30,713 nucleotides of DNA from Cryomorphaceae bacterium (GTDB taxonomy: Bacteria; Bacteroidota; Bacteroidia; Flavobacteriales; BACL11): positions 1 to 30,713 of the forward strand of contig CATEYX010000107.1 in the NCBI GenBank assembly GCA_949511925.1. The letters are read 5' to 3'. Positions 1-7,570 of the stretch are shown here, piece by piece (position 1 is the stretch's first letter; every line of letters begins with the position of its first letter). The position numbers were made by a program, and so were the translations under genes. The notes under the pieces are model-generated. The model searched no databases. It saw only the letters and a list, made by a program, of their open reading frames with translations, and was not told the origin of the DNA.

Positions 1-599
1 TCATAAGGCATTCTACTAGAGAGGGCAGTTCCTAAAGTAAGTTCATCCGTATATTCTAATTCATCACCAATAGCAATTCCTCTTGCAATTGAAGATATTT
101 TTACCCCACTATCTTTCAATCTCCTGAAAAGATAATAATTGGTTGTATCTCCTTCCATTGTAGTGCTAAGAGCAAATATTACTTCATTAATATTTCCTTT
201 TTCTACCTTTTTTATTAATTCTTCAATACGCAAATCGTTAGGGCCAATACCATCCATAGGTGATATAAGTCCTCCTAGAACATGGTATATTCCTTTGAAT
301 TGCATAGTATTTTCTATTGCCATCATAACTCTAACATCTTCAACTATACAGATAGTAGTTTGCTCTCTTTTTTTATCAGCACATACTTCACATAACTGGC
401 TGTCTGCAATACTAAAACAAGAAGTACAATAGCTTATATTTTGGATAAGTTGAATAAAAGAATCTCCAAACCGTTCAACAGAACTTTTTTCTTGTTTTAA
501 CAGATGTAAAACAAGTCGTAAGGCCGAACGCTTTCCGATTCCTGGAAGTCGAGAAAGTTGCTCAACAGCATTTTCTACTAGTTTGGATGGAAAATTCAT
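1..599 (-). CDS. recR: recombination mediator RecR (3' end cut by window edge)
   Basis: RecR acts with RecO (and RecF) in the cytoplasm to load RecA at gaps and ends during recombinational repair. Translating the minus strand from the ATG at 597-599 gives 199 codons without a stop. An N-terminal helix-hairpin-helix contains LPGIGKRSALRL (about residues 18-29). A four-cysteine zinc motif follows (CTSC, then CEVC about 10 residues later). The Toprim domain has TICIVEDV, the glycine-rich GGLISPMDGIGP and FALSTTMEGD. RecR is usually about 200 residues, so only a few C-terminal codons lie outside the window. It diverges from the symporter gene with 57 bases between the starts. A TAACTTTG element sits just upstream of the start codon. 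The identification is firm; the missing end is a window effect, not a truncation. Confidence 0.96.
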   Translation of the reverse strand, partial: MNFPSKLVENAVEQLSRLPGIGKRSALRLVLHLLKQEKSSVERFGDSFIQLIQNISYCTSCFSIADSQLCEVCADKKREQTTICIVEDVRVMMAIENTMQFKGIYHVLGGLISPMDGIGPNDLRIEELIKKVEKGNINEVIFALSTTMEGDTTNYYLFRRLKDSGVKISSIARGIAIGDELEYTDELTLGTALSSRMPY

Positions 600-604
600 T
601 GGTG

Positions 605-612
605 CAAAGTTA
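605..612 (-). promoter_or_regulatory. -7 type promoter element (TAACTTTG) for recR
   Basis: On the minus strand the sequence reads TAACTTTG, a full match to the Bacteroidota -7 consensus TAnnTTTG. It ends only 5 bases before the recR ATG, so transcription would begin at or next to the start codon. I see no convincing TTTG -33 box at the usual spacing. Confidence 0.45.
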
Positions 613-632
613 ACATTAATCAAGAATACTTT

Positions 633-640
633 TAGTTTTG
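633..640 (+). promoter_or_regulatory. -7 type promoter element (TAGTTTTG) for the symporter gene
   Basis: TAGTTTTG matches TAnnTTTG and lies 16 bases upstream of the ATG at 657, which would leave a leader of about 10 bases. No clear -33 TTTG is present at the expected distance, so this rests on the -7 match and position alone. Confidence 0.4.
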
Positions 641-656
641 TGAAAAACAAATTTAT

Positions 657-2069
657 ATGTCATCAACATTAATTATAAGTGTAATAGTTATCTACTTTTT
701 AGTATTGGTAGGTATTTCTTTTGTTACAGGAAAATCAGATAGTAATGCCTCATTTTTTAGTGGAGACAAACAATCCCCTTGGTATATAGTTGCTTTTGGA
801 ATGATTGGCGCATCTTTATCAGGCGTAACATTTATTTCTGTTCCTGGGTGGGTTGCTACTAGTGGGTTTTCCTATATGCAAATGGTATTGGGTTATCTTT
901 TGGGCTATTTGGTAATTGCTACTGTACTTATGCCTCTTTATTACCGAATGAATTTGACATCAATATATGGCTATCTACACAGTAGATTTGGAAATTCATC
1001 CTACAAAACCGGTGCTATTTTCTTTTTGATTAGTAGAGTAATTGGAGCATCTTTTAGACTGTATTTGGTAGCCAATGTATTGCAAATGGCCATTTTTGAT
1101 GCTTGGGGAGTTCCTTTTGAAATGACAGTAGTAGTTACTATTTTACTTATATGGGTGTATACTTTCAGGAGTGGAATTAAAACAATTATCTGGACTGATA
1201 CTTTACAAACATTATTTATGCTGGTTGCTGTTGGTTTAAGTGTTTACTTAATATCAGTTGATATGAATTTGAATTTTACCTCTTTGATAAGTACAGTAAA
1301 AGAAAGTGATTATTCACAAATATTTTTTTGGGAAGGAAAACAGCATTTTGTAAGACAGTTTTTGTCAGGTGCATTTATGGCAATTGTAATGACTGGGCTT
1401 GACCAAGATATGATGCAGAAAAATTTAACTTGCAAAAGTTTAGGTGATGCACAAAAGAATATGTTTTGGTTTAGTATTGTTTTGGTGTTTGTTAATTTAT
1501 TATTTTTATCCTTAGGAGCATTGTTGTATATGTATGCTGAAACCCATGGAATATCATTTAATAAGCCTGATGATTTATTTCCTGCTGTGGCACTAAATGG
1601 AGGGCTTGGAATAGGAGTAGGGGTATTGTTTATTTTAGGACTGATTGCTGCTGCATACTCTAGTGCGGATTCAGCATTAACCTCCTTAACTACTTCTTTT
1701 TGTATTGATTTGTTAGGTTTTGATGTAGATTCGGGTGTAAAAGAAATTAAGCAAAGAAAGTTAGTTCATCTCGGATTTTCAATATTATTAGTCTTGGTGA
1801 TTTTGGTGTTCAAATCAATAAATGATGATAGTGTTATTTCTGCATTATTTAAGGTTGCAGGTTATACTTATGGTCCCTTATTAGGAATGTATGCTTTTGG
1901 GTTGTTTACTAAGCTAAGTGTGAAAGATAGTTGGGTGCCTTTAGTTGCTGTTTTATCGCCTGTAGCTTGTTATATAATTCAGCTATATATTCCTTTTGGT
2001 TTTGAATTATTGATATTAAATGGTGCAATTACCTTTGTGGGATTATATCTTCTTAGAGTTTCTAGGTAA
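657..2069 (+). CDS. sodium:solute symporter (SSS family)
   Basis: A predicted inner-membrane secondary transporter of 470 residues that would couple solute uptake to a sodium gradient. The protein is almost entirely hydrophobic segments separated by short polar loops, consistent with about 12-13 membrane helices. SSS-family features include an N-terminal helix followed by the FFSGDKQSPWY loop, a glycine/serine-rich GASLSGVTF segment, YRMNLTSIYGYLHSRFG, TGLDQDMMQKNL near residue 247, and AAAYSSADSALTSL near residue 333, the helix that carries sodium-site residues in this family. Length is at the short end but complete. The substrate cannot be told from the sequence. It converges with the DUF2461 gene, with 30 bases between their stop codons. 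Confidence 0.9.
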   Translation: MSSTLIISVIVIYFLVLVGISFVTGKSDSNASFFSGDKQSPWYIVAFGMIGASLSGVTFISVPGWVATSGFSYMQMVLGYLLGYLVIATVLMPLYYRMNLTSIYGYLHSRFGNSSYKTGAIFFLISRVIGASFRLYLVANVLQMAIFDAWGVPFEMTVVVTILLIWVYTFRSGIKTIIWTDTLQTLFMLVAVGLSVYLISVDMNLNFTSLISTVKESDYSQIFFWEGKQHFVRQFLSGAFMAIVMTGLDQDMMQKNLTCKSLGDAQKNMFWFSIVLVFVNLLFLSLGALLYMYAETHGISFNKPDDLFPAVALNGGLGIGVGVLFILGLIAAAYSSADSALTSLTTSFCIDLLGFDVDSGVKEIKQRKLVHLGFSILLVLVILVFKSINDDSVISALFKVAGYTYGPLLGMYAFGLFTKLSVKDSWVPLVAVLSPVACYIIQLYIPFGFELLILNGAITFVGLYLLRVSR

Positions 2070-2086
2070 ATACAGATTCTTAAAAT

Positions 2087-2100
2087 AATTTTCGAAAATT
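2087..2100. terminator. short palindrome between convergent genes, possible weak bidirectional terminator
   Basis: AATTTTCGAAAATT is a perfect 14-base palindrome between the symporter stop (2069) and the DUF2461 stop (2100-2102). It could fold into a small A/T hairpin at the 3' end of both transcripts. There is almost no loop and little GC, so it may simply be AT-rich sequence. Confidence 0.25.
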
Positions 2101-2783
2101 TATTTCTCCAAAATTGATTCTCCGTTTAAGTTTGTGGTAAGTATATCACTCATGTAGTTAAAGAAAGGGCGTACTGTTTTAAAAGAATTTATGACAGTAG
2201 TATGAAACTCTTTAGACAAAACTTCTTTATCAGTAAACTTTTGCAATACAATAAAATCCTTCTTTTTTATCAAATCAATATTAGGATGTTTTTTATCAAA
2301 GCCTGTAGGGGCTAGCTTTAAAGAATTTCTATCATGGAAACCACCAAAAGTAGTTGAGAATTCTTTATCAGAAAGTAAGTTTTTAATATAAGAACTATCT
2401 AGTTCAAATTCTTTTCTAATTCTGAATAAATCCTCTTTGTTAGGTTGCCAAAATCCTGCTGCTAAAAAACTTCCTGCAGGAGTGATTTCCAAATGATAAC
2501 CACCTCTGAGGGCTTCAGTCGCTCTTTTAAAACTACAGCTTCTGTAGGTTTTGTAAGGAGTTTTATCTTTTGAAAAACGAATATCTCTATAGATGCGATA
2601 TGCTTTCATTCCACCTATGTTGTCAATAGCTGAAAGGCTTTCATTTATTGCTGTAAAAAAATCTTTTATTTGCTCTTCTTCTCTTTGGTAATATTCTTTG
2701 TTTTCAGCAAACCATTCTCTAGTATTATTTTTTTTAAGGTCAGTTAAGAATTTAAAAATGGATGGATTTACGATTGCAGTCAT
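2100..2783 (-). CDS. DUF2461 family protein (TIGR02453 type)
   Basis: A cytoplasmic protein of 227 residues matching the widespread but functionally uncharacterised DUF2461 family. Recognisable family traits are the start (FKFLTDLKKNNTREWF, then an NKEYYQRE-like helix), the basic RIYRDIRFSKDKTPYKT block near residues 63-79, GGYHLEITPAGSFLAAGFW near 94-112, and a C-terminal LAPTGFDKKHPNIDL segment. Length is normal for the family. The ATG at 2781-2783 lies 7 bases after the hutU stop, so it is probably the last gene of a DUF5522-hutU-DUF2461 operon. Nothing here reveals a reaction, and co-transcription with hutU may be incidental. Confidence 0.88.
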   Translation of the reverse strand: MTAIVNPSIFKFLTDLKKNNTREWFAENKEYYQREEEQIKDFFTAINESLSAIDNIGGMKAYRIYRDIRFSKDKTPYKTYRSCSFKRATEALRGGYHLEITPAGSFLAAGFWQPNKEDLFRIRKEFELDSSYIKNLLSDKEFSTTFGGFHDRNSLKLAPTGFDKKHPNIDLIKKKDFIVLQKFTDKEVLSKEFHTTVINSFKTVRPFFNYMSDILTTNLNGESILEK

Positions 2784-2790
2784 TGTATTT

Positions 2791-4794
2791 TTATAAATCT
2801 AATGAATTTATTAAACTATCATCAGCAGTATTTGGCATAGTAACTTTTAGGTCCGGGTTCATTTTCATGGCTCTTTTAATTGCAAAGTTTGCTTCTTTAT
2901 TTCTTGCCCAACTTCTTCTAGAAATTCCATTATTTACATCCCAAAATAGCATAGATTTTAATTTTTTATCAGAATCAGCACTGCCATCTATCAACATTCC
3001 AAAACCACCATTGATTACTTCTCCCCAACCAACACCTCCACCATTGTGAATGGAAACCCAAGTAGCTCCTCTGAAACTATCACCAATAACATTCTGTATA
3101 GCCATATCAGCAGTAAATTGTGAGCCATCATAAATATTTGATGTTTCTCTATAAGGAGAATCTGTTCCTGAAACATCATGATGATCACGACCTAAAACAA
3201 CAGGAGCTGAAAGTGTACCATCAGCAATTGCATTATTGAAAGCTTCTGCAATTTTCATTCTTCCTTCTGAATCAGCATATAAAATACGAGCTTGTGAACC
3301 TACAACCATTTTGTTTTCACCTGCTGCTTTTATCCAATTGATATTGTCGTTCATCTGTAATTTAATCTCATCAGGAGAATCGTGCATCAATTTTTCTAGT
3401 ACTTCACAAGCAATCCTATCAGTTATGGCTAGGTCTTTTGCATCATTAGAGCCACAAACCCAACGAAATGGTCCAAAGCCATAATCAAAGCACATTGGCC
3501 CCATTATATCTTGCACATAGGATGGGTATTTGAAATCACCATTAGGCTTTAGGATGTCAGCATTAGCACGACTTGCTTCTAGTAAAAAAGCATTTCCATA
3601 ATCAAAAAAGTACATTCCCCTTTCTGTTAAAGTATTTATTGCATTGGTATGACGAATCAAAGTTTTTTGTACTTCCTTTTTAAATTTTTCAGGATTGTTT
3701 GCCATCATTTCATTAGCAGCATCATAACTCATTCCAACAGGATAGTAGCCACCCGCCCAAGGATTATGTAAGGAAGTTTGGTCAGATCCAATTTCAATAT
3801 GAATGTTACGCTCAACTACTCTTTCCCATAGGTCAACTATATTTCCATCATAAGCGATAGAAACAGCTTCTTTATTTGTTCTTGCTGTAGTGGCTCTATC
3901 TAGTAATTCATCTAAATCTTTGTATACTTCATCCACCCATCCTTGTTCGTGCCTTTTGTAAGTTGCTTTAGGATTGATTTCTGCAACTATACAGATTCCT
4001 TTAGCAATTACACCTGCTTTTGGCTGTGCACCACTCATTCCACCTAATCCTGCAGTAATAAATATTTTACCGCTTAAATCTGCAGCACTAGCATCTATTT
4101 TTCTAGCTGCATTTAATAAAGTGATATTAGTTCCGTGTACAATTCCTTGGGGACCGATATACATAAACGAACCAGCAGTCATTTGTCCGAATTGTGTAAC
4201 GCCTAAAGCATTAAATTTTTCCCAATCATCAGGTTTAGAATAGTTAGGAATCATCATGCCGTTAGTTACCACAACTCTTGGTGAATCTTTGTGTGATGGA
4301 AATAATCCCATTGGGTGACCTGAATATAAAGCTAAGGTTTGCTCATCATTCATTATGGCCAAGTACTGCATAGTCAAAAGGTACTGAGCCCAGTTTTGAA
4401 ATACAGCACCATTTCCGCCATAAGTAATCAATTCTTCAGGATGTTGGGCTATAGCTTCATCTAAGTTGTTAGAAAGCATCATTTGTAGTGCTGCAGCTTG
4501 TTTGCTTTTATGCGGAAAATCTTCTAAATGTCTTGCTTTTATCTCATAGTCAGGCATGAAACGATACATATAGATTCTTCCGTAAGTTTTAAGTTCTTCA
4601 GCAAATTCAGAAGCTAACACAGGGTGCATATGCTCAGGGAAATATCGCAAAGCATTACGAATAGCTAATTGCTTTTCCTCTTTATTTAAAATATTTTTTC
4701 TGTTAGGGGCATGGCTAACTCTAGAATTAATATCTCTTTTTGCAGGAAGTTCTGATGGAATTCCTTGTAAAATCGCTTGTTTAAGATTTGTCAT
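2791..4794 (-). CDS. hutU: urocanate hydratase
   Basis: Urocanase converts urocanate to 4-imidazolone-5-propionate, the second step of histidine breakdown, using a tightly bound NAD+. The protein is 667 residues, the long form; the classic proteobacterial enzyme is about 555. Visible family motifs are ELITYGGNGAVFQNW (121-135), YSGHPMGLFP (157-166), MYIGPQGIVHGT (211-222), the NAD-binding GLGGMSGAQPKA (249-260), and a conserved-looking FGPFRWVCGS with Cys447, which may correspond to the active-site cysteine of the Pseudomonas enzyme (assignment by position, not alignment). No hutH, hutI or hutG gene is in the window, so the rest of the pathway must lie elsewhere. It starts inside the 3' end of the upstream DUF5522 gene (14-base overlap, different frame), which suggests translational coupling. 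Confidence 0.96.
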   Translation of the reverse strand: MTNLKQAILQGIPSELPAKRDINSRVSHAPNRKNILNKEEKQLAIRNALRYFPEHMHPVLASEFAEELKTYGRIYMYRFMPDYEIKARHLEDFPHKSKQAAALQMMLSNNLDEAIAQHPEELITYGGNGAVFQNWAQYLLTMQYLAIMNDEQTLALYSGHPMGLFPSHKDSPRVVVTNGMMIPNYSKPDDWEKFNALGVTQFGQMTAGSFMYIGPQGIVHGTNITLLNAARKIDASAADLSGKIFITAGLGGMSGAQPKAGVIAKGICIVAEINPKATYKRHEQGWVDEVYKDLDELLDRATTARTNKEAVSIAYDGNIVDLWERVVERNIHIEIGSDQTSLHNPWAGGYYPVGMSYDAANEMMANNPEKFKKEVQKTLIRHTNAINTLTERGMYFFDYGNAFLLEASRANADILKPNGDFKYPSYVQDIMGPMCFDYGFGPFRWVCGSNDAKDLAITDRIACEVLEKLMHDSPDEIKLQMNDNINWIKAAGENKMVVGSQARILYADSEGRMKIAEAFNNAIADGTLSAPVVLGRDHHDVSGTDSPYRETSNIYDGSQFTADMAIQNVIGDSFRGATWVSIHNGGGVGWGEVINGGFGMLIDGSADSDKKLKSMLFWDVNNGISRRSWARNKEANFAIKRAMKMNPDLKVTMPNTADDSLINSLDL

Positions 4795-4954
4795 TTTTGG
4801 GCATTTTTTCTTTTTTATAAGGACAATGTTTACAATTGTTATTGCAACAATATCCTCTCTTTAGATGATGCTTCTCAGTAAAAACAATATAGCCTTCTTT
4901 GGAATGATAATACTCATCCTTTTCTAGACTCTCTATTTTTGAAAATGCTTTCAT
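4781..4954 (-). CDS. small cysteine-rich DUF5522 family protein
   Basis: A 57-residue gene read from the ATG at 4952-4954 to the TAA at 4781-4783. The core is HHLKRGYCCNNNCKHCPY (residues 29-46), which matches my recollection of the DUF5522 signature (RGYCC, then three residues, CxHCPY). The four cysteines and one histidine suggest metal or redox chemistry, but the family has no established function. It is followed by a lysine-rich tail. The gene overlaps the hutU start by 14 bases and has a full TAAATTTG promoter element 8 bases upstream, so it is probably the first gene of the hutU operon. Its small size makes it easy to miss. The ORF is clear by eye; the family assignment rests on motif memory. 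Confidence 0.85.
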   Translation of the reverse strand: MKAFSKIESLEKDEYYHSKEGYIVFTEKHHLKRGYCCNNNCKHCPYKKEKMPKNDKS

Positions 4955-4962
4955 AGGGTTGG

Positions 4963-4970
4963 CAAATTTA
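4963..4970 (-). promoter_or_regulatory. -7 type promoter element (TAAATTTG) for the DUF5522-hutU operon
   Basis: On the minus strand TAAATTTG matches TAnnTTTG and ends 8 bases before the DUF5522 ATG. The spacer to the nearest TTTG upstream (4998-5001 on this strand) is 27 bases, longer than usual, so the -33 box is uncertain. Confidence 0.45.
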
Positions 4971-4971
4971 C

Positions 4972-4979
4972 GATATTTG
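4972..4979 (+). promoter_or_regulatory. near-consensus -7 element (GATATTTG) for the PLP enzyme gene
   Basis: GATATTTG differs from TAnnTTTG at one position and ends 5 bases before the ATG at 4985. It interdigitates with the minus-strand element at 4963-4970 in a 30-base divergent intergenic gap, so the two promoters must nearly touch. Confidence 0.35.
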
Positions 4980-4984
4980 CACGA

Positions 4985-5869
4985 ATGAAAATAGAAACAA
5001 AGGAAATATCATTTCCTGTATTGAAGGAGAAAGAAGTTCGCTTATTTATCAAGCGTATTGACAAGATACATCCTTTTGTTTCAGGAAATAAATGGTTTAA
5101 ATTAAAGTATAATCTGCTTGAAGCCAAAAAACAAGGACTTAATACCTTATTAACCTTTGGCGGGGCTTATTCCAATCATATTGCGGCTACAGCCTTTGCT
5201 GCACAGGAAAAAGGGCTTAAAAGTATTGGAATTATAAGAGGAGAGGAGCATCTACCTTTAAATACTACATTGCGTTTTGCTATAGAAAATGGTATGAAAT
5301 TGCACTATGTAAGTAGGAGTGACTATAGAGAGAAAACTAGTGCTAATTTCTTAGAAAAATTAAAAGCTCAGTTTGGTGATTTTTATTTGATTCCTGAAGG
5401 AGGATCAAATAAACTTGCAATAAAGGGAGCTGCAGAGATTTTGGATTCTATTGATAATCAAGATTATATTTGTTGTGCTGTTGGAACTGGAGGAACAATT
5501 GCTGGAATTATTAATGCTTCCAATAATAAGCAAACTGTAATAGGATTTCCTGCGATTAAAGGCTTTGAACAATTAAAAAAGGATGTTAGGGATTGGACTA
5601 ATACAGTTAATTATAAATTTATAAATGATTATGTTGGAAATGGTTACGCAAAAATAAATATTGATTTAGTTGACTTTATAAATGAGTTTGATGCGACACA
5701 TAATATTCCTTTGGATGGCATATATACAGGCAAAATGATGCTGGGTATTTTAGATTTAGTAGCCAAAGATTACTTCCCAAAAGCAAGTTCTATTCTAGCC
5801 ATACACTCTGGAGGTTTGCAAGGTAATAAAGGAATGAGTGAGCGCTTAGGGATTAAACTGCCCTTATAA
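4985..5869 (+). CDS. PLP-dependent D-cysteine desulfhydrase / ACC deaminase-like enzyme
   Basis: A 294-residue cytoplasmic fold-type II PLP enzyme. The SGNKWFKLKYNL motif holds the likely Schiff-base lysine (Lys36). GGAYSNHIAATAFAA (59-73) matches the substrate carboxylate loop of the ACC deaminase / D-cysteine desulfhydrase family, and VGTGGTIAGI (166-175) is the phosphate-binding glycine loop. D-cysteine desulfhydrases release pyruvate, ammonia and sulfide, while ACC deaminases yield 2-oxobutyrate. These cannot be separated without alignment of the specificity residues, and the protein is shorter than typical ACC deaminases (about 338). It appears monocistronic, divergent from the DUF5522-hutU operon and followed by a 200-base gap. 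Confidence 0.88.
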   Translation: MKIETKEISFPVLKEKEVRLFIKRIDKIHPFVSGNKWFKLKYNLLEAKKQGLNTLLTFGGAYSNHIAATAFAAQEKGLKSIGIIRGEEHLPLNTTLRFAIENGMKLHYVSRSDYREKTSANFLEKLKAQFGDFYLIPEGGSNKLAIKGAAEILDSIDNQDYICCAVGTGGTIAGIINASNNKQTVIGFPAIKGFEQLKKDVRDWTNTVNYKFINDYVGNGYAKINIDLVDFINEFDATHNIPLDGIYTGKMMLGILDLVAKDYFPKASSILAIHSGGLQGNKGMSERLGIKLPL

Positions 5870-6007
5870 TCTTTAATGGTTTTTCTTTCTCCAAATTTCT
5901 CCTAAGAATCAGGAATAATAATTGATTGACTTTTGGTAGCCACTGAAAGTTCTGAAAAGGAGTGATGTCATCCCTAAAACGGATTGCAGAAAACCTTTTC
6001 TTTTGAA

Positions 6008-6027
6008 TGTAAATGATATTATTTACA
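6008..6027. repeat. perfect inverted repeat TGTAAAT-N6-ATTTACA
   Basis: Two 7-base arms separated by GATATT lie in the 200-base gap between the PLP enzyme gene and the broken barrel gene. The site could be an operator or a weak hairpin. The same gap also holds an open minus-strand frame with no start codon (about 5870-6000), for which I see no recognisable product. Confidence 0.35.
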
Positions 6028-6069
6028 GAAAGGTGCTTTTTTACTAAACCGTTTGGCTTTACTGTTTTA

Positions 6070-6631
6070 TTAATCTACCCTCATCCATTGGTTTTGCTGT
6101 TTTATTGTTGCTCCCCAAATAGGTGTGAATGATAAACCAAATGATATTCCATTGAAATTATCAGTATCATTTTTAAGTGAGTTATAGTTACCCGTTAAGG
6201 CATTAGTAGAAGTTAATTTGTAACTTATTCCAAAATTTATTCCAAACTCGCTTATTGCTGGTTCTGTACGTTCTTCTGTACCTTCTATTAATTGTCCTCT
6301 TGAATAATAGGTGTAGATAGGATCATAAATGAAATACATTCCCATATTTGCAGATATTTTATCTAAAATTTTGTAATTAAAATTTACTTTTAATGGTGTA
6401 ATCTCAAAACCGAAGGCATAGCCGGCAGAACCAACTACATCTAATTTTTCAGATAAATTATAATAATAATTCAAACTTAAGATAATGGAATTGTTTTTTT
6501 ATCACTTGAGGAATCAGTAAGTATACTTCCTTTCCATATTGTATTTTGCAAACTTATTCCAAAATTCTGAGCAACTATTGTGGGAATACTGTTTGTAAAG
6601 ATTAATATTATAATTAATATTTTTTAAACAT
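6070..6631 (-). pseudogene. outer-membrane beta-barrel-like protein disrupted by two poly-A frameshifts
   Basis: The intact part (6070-6474) reads as 134 residues of alternating hydrophobic and polar beta-strands, typical of a small outer-membrane barrel, but has only a TTG start and no signal peptide. Upstream in another frame is a clear secretion signal (ILIIILIFTNSIPTIVAQN) followed by FGISLQNTIWKGSIL. An ATG at 6629-6631 begins M-F-K-K and then hits a stop. Adding one A to the six-A run (6620-6625 on the plus strand as T) joins the ATG to the signal peptide. Adding one A to the seven-A run (6494-6500) joins the signal region to the barrel. The repaired protein would be about 187 residues. 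It may be a pseudogene, a gene rescued by slippage, a phase-variable gene or a sequencing artefact. Confidence 0.75.
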
Positions 6632-6685
6632 TTTTTACAAATTAATTAAAAATGTCAAAGATTTATAAAACATTAATGATTTTTC

Positions 6686-6693
6686 TATTTTTG
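6686..6693 (+). promoter_or_regulatory. -7 type promoter element (TATTTTTG) for the glucosaminidase gene
   Basis: TATTTTTG matches TAnnTTTG and ends 4 bases before the ATG at 6698, implying an essentially leaderless mRNA. A TTTA at 6662-6665, 20 bases upstream, could be a degenerate -33 box. Confidence 0.45.
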
Positions 6694-6697
6694 TTTA

Positions 6698-7570
6698 ATG
6701 AAAAACTTCTTATTAATTTCATTTCTTTTTTATTCGTTTTTTGGTTTTTCTCAAAGTAAAACTGAAAGCTATATTTCAAAACACAGTAGTGCTGCAGTCG
6801 CTGAAATGGAAAGATACGGTATTCCAGCCTCCATTACTTTAGCGCAAGGGATATTAGAGAGTGGAAATGGAGAAAGTCGATTAGCCACTGAAGGAAATAA
6901 TCATTTCGGAATTAAGTGCCATAGCAATTGGAATGGGGAAACTATTATTGAGGATGATGATGAAAAAGGAGAGTGTTTTAGAAAGTATGATAAGGTAGCT
7001 GATTCCTATCGTGATCATTCTCTTTTCCTAACAGAAAGAGGGCGTTATTCTTTCTTGTTTGAATATAAAAAATCTGATTATAAAAAGTGGGCAAAAGGAT
7101 TGAAAAAAGCAGGTTATGCCACTAATCCTAAGTACCCTACACTATTGATTGATTTGATAGAGAGATATGAACTTTATACTTACGATAAAGTAGAGCAGTC
7201 AGACAAGCAGCTATATTTTGCTCATACTTATGGCTTGCCTTACCTGTCAGGATTAGGAGCCTTCTATTTCCAGGAAAAATCTTTACTATTTACTGAAGTA
7301 AATACTTCATTTGCTTTTAGTGGTGCTAACATTGGTTATCACTATGAACTATTCAATAAATTTTATGCAGGTGCTAATTCAGGAGTTATCTATTTGCCAG
7401 CTAAAGAAAAACAATTTGTTCCACAAATTTCAGCTGAGTTGATGTACATAAATTCTAGTAAAAATAAGCGTTATAATTCAGTTTTGATAAGGGGAGGAGT
7501 GCAATTGCCTTTAGATAAAATGGATTACAAATTAATCCCTTATTTAAGTTTAAGTTACTTGATAAACTAG
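6698..7570 (+). CDS. secreted glucosaminidase with an unidentified beta-rich C-terminal half
   Basis: A 290-residue exported protein. Residues 1-18 (FLLISFLFYSFFGFSQ core) form a signal peptide. Residues about 25-163 are a FlgJ/LytF-type glucosaminidase domain that cleaves the glycan chain of peptidoglycan: IPASITLAQGILESGNGES places the catalytic Glu at 54, and NHFGIKCH, CFRKYDKVADSYRDHS and AGYATNPKYP are standard family motifs. In Bacteroidota this domain is commonly followed by LysM peptidoglycan-binding repeats. Here residues about 168-290 instead alternate glycine, aromatic and polar residues (GLGAFYFQ, ANIGYHYELFNKFYAGANSG) like a small outer-membrane barrel. The gene overlaps the end of the convergent DUF3352 gene by 4 bases. 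The enzyme assignment is strong; the role of the C-terminal half is unknown. Confidence 0.88.
   Translation: MKNFLLISFLFYSFFGFSQSKTESYISKHSSAAVAEMERYGIPASITLAQGILESGNGESRLATEGNNHFGIKCHSNWNGETIIEDDDEKGECFRKYDKVADSYRDHSLFLTERGRYSFLFEYKKSDYKKWAKGLKKAGYATNPKYPTLLIDLIERYELYTYDKVEQSDKQLYFAHTYGLPYLSGLGAFYFQEKSLLFTEVNTSFAFSGANIGYHYELFNKFYAGANSGVIYLPAKEKQFVPQISAELMYINSSKNKRYNSVLIRGGVQLPLDKMDYKLIPYLSLSYLIN

Noticed and set aside
139..432. Plus-strand ORF of 97 codons inside recR
   Set aside because: It is the antisense shadow of the clear recR reading frame, with no upstream signals or recognisable protein.
2762..4243. Plus-strand ORFs within hutU (2762-3049, 3236-3484, 3974-4243)
   Set aside because: All lie antisense to hutU, which has complete family motifs over the whole span.
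5870..6000. Open minus-strand frame in the 200-base gap downstream of the broken barrel gene
   Set aside because: It has no start codon, no promoter and no recognisable product; short open frames are expected by chance.
5948..6000. Possible terminator after the PLP enzyme gene (AAAAGG with CCTTTT)
   Set aside because: The arms are short, the loop is long (more than 30 bases) and no compact GC stem is present.
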